Shown here: positions 5,393 to 7,502 of the stretch, one piece after another
Layout of the letters: the number at the start of each line of letters is the position of its first letter
How positions within the stretch are numbered: position 1 is the stretch's first letter
Origin: Hyphomonas sp.
GTDB taxonomy: Bacteria; Pseudomonadota; Alphaproteobacteria; Caulobacterales; Hyphomonadaceae
NCBI GenBank assembly: GCA_003486945.1
Contig: DNFL01000387.1
Coordinates: 1 to 7,502, forward strand
Direction of reading: 5' to 3'
DNA: 7,502 nt
Position numbers and translations under genes: made by a program
The notes under the pieces: model-generated
Told to the model about the DNA's origin: nothing
The model's database searches: none
The model's input: only the letters and a program-made list of their open reading frames with translations

Positions 5393-5402
5393 ATGGTTAA
5401 CC
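5393..5402. promoter_or_regulatory. CtrA-like half site, ATGGTTAACC
   Basis: ATGGTTAA is the exact reverse complement of the CtrA half site TTAACCAT, embedded in the palindrome GGTTAACC (5395-5402). It lies about 65 bp upstream of the fliI TTG, suitable for a promoter reading left, and only 15 bp before the flgB ATG. Binding is inferred from the motif only. Confidence 0.4.
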
Positions 5403-5417
5403 ACGGGTGACTCCGTC

Positions 5418-5777
5418 ATGATTTCTGACCTGAATCTTCTGCAGATCTACGGCGCCATGGCCCGGCACGCTGCCGAGGCACAAAGCGTCAGCGCCGGCAA
5501 TATCGCCCGGGCGAACGAGCCGGGCTTCAAGGCGAGCGAAATTGAGAGTTTCCAGGCGTTCCTCGCCCGCGCCGCGACCAGCGGGTCGCCGGACCCGATG
5601 GCAACCTCCTTCAAGGTCAATCTGGCGAACCTGCCTTCGGCGCCCAACGGCAACACGGTCAGCCTCGAGCAGGAGATCTTCAACTCCGCCGAAGCCCTCG
5701 GCCAGCACAACCTCGCCCTGACCGTCTATTCGAAATCGATCGACCTCCTGCGCACCGCTCTCGGCAAGCGCCAATAG
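5418..5777 (+). CDS. flgB: FlgB, proximal rod protein
   Basis: The 119-residue product has the short axial-protein layout of FlgB. An N-terminal helix leads into the rod/hook motif SAGNIARANEPGFKASEIESF at about 25-45, a divergent form of the usual NIANADTPGYKA block. A loop rich in Ala, Ser and Pro follows (50-78). The C-terminal helix NTVSLEQEIFNSAEALGQHN at 79-98 continues to YSKSIDLLRTALG, the typical FlgB end. FlgB forms part of the proximal rod on top of FliE and is exported without a cleaved signal. It is the first gene of a compact run, with GGTGA at 5406-5410 seven bases before the ATG. The flgC start is 12 bases beyond its stop. CtrA-like sites lie just upstream. Confidence 0.93.
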   Translation: MISDLNLLQIYGAMARHAAEAQSVSAGNIARANEPGFKASEIESFQAFLARAATSGSPDPMATSFKVNLANLPSAPNGNTVSLEQEIFNSAEALGQHNLALTVYSKSIDLLRTALGKRQ

Positions 5778-5789
5778 GGATAAAGGCAC

Positions 5790-6173
5790 ATGAACCCGCT
5801 CAAAGCCTCCATGATGCAGGCCGTTCTCGGGATGGAGCTCCAGTCCAAACGGATGGGCATCACCTCAGAGAACATCTCCAACGTCGACACGCCCGGATAC
5901 AAGCGCAAGCTCCTGATGCTCGAGCCGCAGCAAGGCCTCGGCGGCGACTTCATGGCCACGCGCATCCAGCTCGACCAGAAGGAAGGGCTGCAGGAATTCG
6001 ACCCCGCCCATCCGATGGCCAATGCCGACGGCTATGTCACCATGTCGAACGTCTCGCTGGTAACCGAGCTTGCCGACATGCGCGAGGCCAACCGGTCTTA
6101 CGAAGCCAACCTCAACTCGTTCCAGCAGGCCCGGTCGATGTACCGCTCGCTGCTGGACATCCTTCGCCGATAG
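5790..6173 (+). CDS. flgC: FlgC, proximal rod protein
   Basis: The 127-residue product is a standard FlgC. It has the N-terminal axial motif ITSENISNVDTPGYKRK at 24-40, the family signature EFDPAHPMANADGYVTMSNVSLV at about 69-91, and the C-terminal helix ELADMREANRSYEANLNSFQ at 93-112. The (Y/F)DPxHPxAxxxGYVxxxNV block is diagnostic of FlgC. Together with FlgB and FlgF it builds the proximal rod crossing the periplasm. It lies 12 bases after flgB and 10 bases before fliE, with AAAGG and GGGA candidates for a Shine-Dalgarno at 5777-5786. The region between the two conserved blocks (about 41-68) is shorter than in enterobacterial FlgC, consistent with the small total length common in alphaproteobacteria. 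Confidence 0.96.
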   Translation: MNPLKASMMQAVLGMELQSKRMGITSENISNVDTPGYKRKLLMLEPQQGLGGDFMATRIQLDQKEGLQEFDPAHPMANADGYVTMSNVSLVTELADMREANRSYEANLNSFQQARSMYRSLLDILRR

Positions 6174-6183
6174 GAGCCCTTGA

Positions 6184-6483
6184 ATGACCAGCCTGGGATT
6201 CAATCCGTACACGACGCTCTCGCAAGCCCGCACCACGGCCGCAGATGCTGCCGGCACCGCCGCAAAGCCGGATGCCGGCAAGGCCATTTCCGACGGCATC
6301 GGCGATTTCCGCGCCGCCCTCGAACAGGCCGAGCAGACCGCCATCAACACCGCCGTCTCCGGCGCCGACCCGCATGCCATGGTGCAAGCCCTGTCGAACG
6401 CCGAACTGATGCTCGATGCTGTCGTCACCATCCGCGACAAGGTCGTCGAGGCCTATCAGGAACTGCTGCGGATGCCGGTCTGA
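6184..6483 (+). CDS. fliE: FliE, MS ring-rod junction protein
   Basis: The 99-residue product has an Ala/Thr-rich, variable first 30 residues and the conserved FliE C-terminal half: FRAALEQAEQTAINTAVSG at about 42-60, then ADPHAMVQALSNAELMLD and the near-invariant TIRDKVVEAYQELLRMPV at 82-99. FliE connects the MS ring (FliF) to the proximal rod and is needed for export of later rod proteins. The preceding GGAG at 6173-6176 overlaps the flgC stop codon and sits seven bases before the ATG, so the ribosome-binding site lies at the end of flgC. The flgB-flgC-fliE order is the usual one and supports a single operon. Confidence 0.94.
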   Translation: MTSLGFNPYTTLSQARTTAADAAGTAAKPDAGKAISDGIGDFRAALEQAEQTAINTAVSGADPHAMVQALSNAELMLDAVVTIRDKVVEAYQELLRMPV

Positions 6484-6499
6484 GGCGGAAAGACGGTCC

Positions 6500-6763
6500 A
6501 TGTCCGAGAGTGAAGTCTTTGAAGTCCTGCGCGCCCACATCTGGGGCGCCGTTATGATGGGCGTGCCGATCCTCGCAGCCGCGCTGATCGTCGGCTTCGC
6601 CATCGGCCTCCTGCAAGCGCTCACCTCGATCCAGGAAATGACGCTGACCTTCATTCCGAAGATCCTGGCGGTCGTCGTCGTGTTCTTCCTGTCGCTCGGA
6701 TACATGACCAAGATCGTGCTTGATCTCTTCAACAACCAGGTCCTCCCGCTGATTGCGGGATAG
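6500..6763 (+). CDS. fliQ: FliQ, export-gate membrane protein
   Basis: The 87-residue product has two predicted membrane helices (about 17-38 and 52-72) joined by the diagnostic loop GLLQALTSIQEMTLTFIPKI at 36-55. This length and pattern are those of FliQ, which with FliP and FliR forms the conical core of the flagellar type III export gate in the inner membrane. I chose ATG 6500, giving the usual start before the first helix (MSESEVFEVLRAHIWG); the frame is open further upstream but overlaps fliE. GGAAAG at 6487-6492 can serve as ribosome-binding site. flhA follows after eight bases, with fliR not between them. Rhizobia also carry fliQ next to flhA; in many other bacteria fliQ is followed directly by fliR. 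Confidence 0.95.
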   Translation: MSESEVFEVLRAHIWGAVMMGVPILAAALIVGFAIGLLQALTSIQEMTLTFIPKILAVVVVFFLSLGYMTKIVLDLFNNQVLPLIAG

Positions 6764-6771
6764 GGGACAAT

Positions 6772-7502
6772 ATGCCGAAATCGAATACCTTCGGACTGAC
6801 CAATCCGACGTCCCTGCTGGCGATCGGCTTGATGGTCATCATCCTCGTGATGGTGCTGCCGATGCCCGCCTGGGTGATCGATATTGGCCTGACGATGTCC
6901 TTCGCGCTCTCGATCCTGATTTTCACCACGGTGATCTTCGTCCAGAAGCCGCTCGACTTCTCGTCCTTCCCGTCGATCCTGCTGGCCTCGCTAATCCTGC
7001 GCCTTGCACTGAACGTCTCGTCCACAAAGCTGATCATCGGGCAGGGGCACACCGGCACCAACGCTGCCGGCGGGGTGATCGAAGGTTTCGCCATGTTCGT
7101 CATGGGCAACAACCTGTTCGTCGGCCTCGTCGTGTTCGGTGTGCTGGTGATCGTGAACTTCATGGTCATCACCAAGGGTGCAGGCCGCATGGCCGAAGTC
7201 GGCGCCCGCTTCGCCCTCGACGCGATGCCCGGCAAGCAGCTCGCCATCGACTCCGACCTCGCCGTCGGCGCGATCACGCACGAAGAAGCCAAGATCCGCC
7301 GCCAGCGCGAACAGGAAGAAGCCGCCTTCCTCGGCTCGCTCGACGGTGCCTCGAAATTCGTCAAGGGCGATGCGATTGCCGGCCTGATGATCACGGCGCT
7401 GAACCTGCTCGCGGGCATCGGCTTCGGCGTTGTCGCACACCAGCTGAGCTTCGTCGAAGCGCTCAGCAACTACTCGATCCTGACCGTCGGCGACGGCCTC
7501 GT
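6772..7502 (+). CDS. flhA: FlhA, export-gate protein, N-terminal 243 codons (cut by right edge)
   Basis: The frame begins at ATG 6772, just after GGGGA at 6763-6767, and runs open to the window end. It covers the membrane part of FlhA. Hydrophobic segments lie at about 13-33, 35-57, 64-82 and 102-134. The FHIPEP-type cytoplasmic loop holds AEVGARFALDAMPGKQLAID at 141-160 and DGASKFVKGDAIAG at 191-204, after which membrane helices resume. The Asp in GDAIAG (residue 200) appears to match a conserved acidic residue linked to proton-driven export in Salmonella FlhA. FlhA forms the nonameric ring of the export gate and docks chaperone-cargo complexes through a C-terminal domain that is outside the window. 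The gene is intact as far as visible. The related non-flagellar SctV family is excluded by the surrounding flagellar genes. Confidence 0.97.
   Translation, partial: MPKSNTFGLTNPTSLLAIGLMVIILVMVLPMPAWVIDIGLTMSFALSILIFTTVIFVQKPLDFSSFPSILLASLILRLALNVSSTKLIIGQGHTGTNAAGGVIEGFAMFVMGNNLFVGLVVFGVLVIVNFMVITKGAGRMAEVGARFALDAMPGKQLAIDSDLAVGAITHEEAKIRRQREQEEAAFLGSLDGASKFVKGDAIAGLMITALNLLAGIGFGVVAHQLSFVEALSNYSILTVGDGL

Noticed and set aside
6729..7469. A 246-codon minus-strand open frame opposite flhA
   Set aside because: It is a shadow of flhA, which shows diagnostic FHIPEP-family motifs in the plus frame.

Overview
The window is a dense flagellar gene cluster from an alphaproteobacterium. The flagellin-flaF-flbT block, a DUF1217-type protein, a FlgJ-type rod-binding protein without a muramidase domain, and TTAA-type CtrA boxes in the intergenic gaps all point to that class. 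High G+C content and the very Caulobacter-like flagellin termini suggest Caulobacterales or Hyphomonadaceae. The family-level placement is inference; the flagellar identity is not in doubt.

Layout, left to right. (1) Positions 1-459, minus strand: the N-terminal 153 codons of an Ala/Pro/Glu-rich protein that runs off the left edge, possibly the hook-length protein FliK. (2) A divergent 115-bp gap with two CtrA-like sites. (3) Plus strand: a CheL/FlgJ-type rod-binding protein (575-883), a FlgN-like chaperone (880-1260), a 149-bp leader, a short flagellin (1410-2246), a strong terminator, then flaF (2314-2703), flbT (2703-3131) and a DUF1217 protein (3141-3977). (4) fliI on the minus strand (3978-5333), meeting the DUF1217 gene stop to stop with no gap. 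(5) An 84-bp divergent gap with CtrA-like sites. (6) Plus strand: flgB, flgC, fliE, fliQ and the first 243 codons of flhA, with 8-16 nt gaps, cut by the right edge.

How the genes fit together. FliI, FliQ and FlhA belong to the flagellar type III export machine. FlgB, FlgC and FliE build the proximal rod and its junction with the MS ring. CheL/FlgJ would help rod assembly, and the FlgN-like protein would chaperone hook-associated proteins. Flagellin is the filament subunit, and FlaF and FlbT are the alphaproteobacterial post-transcriptional regulators of flagellin synthesis.

I see no mobile elements, tRNAs, rRNAs or CRISPR arrays, and no clear novel system. The parts most worth a second look are the CtrA-like boxes in three intergenic gaps, two TTG starts (flaF with an ideal Shine-Dalgarno, fliI with almost none), a possible hairpin over the flaF ribosome-binding site, the unusual flagellin leader, and the uncharacterised DUF1217 protein.
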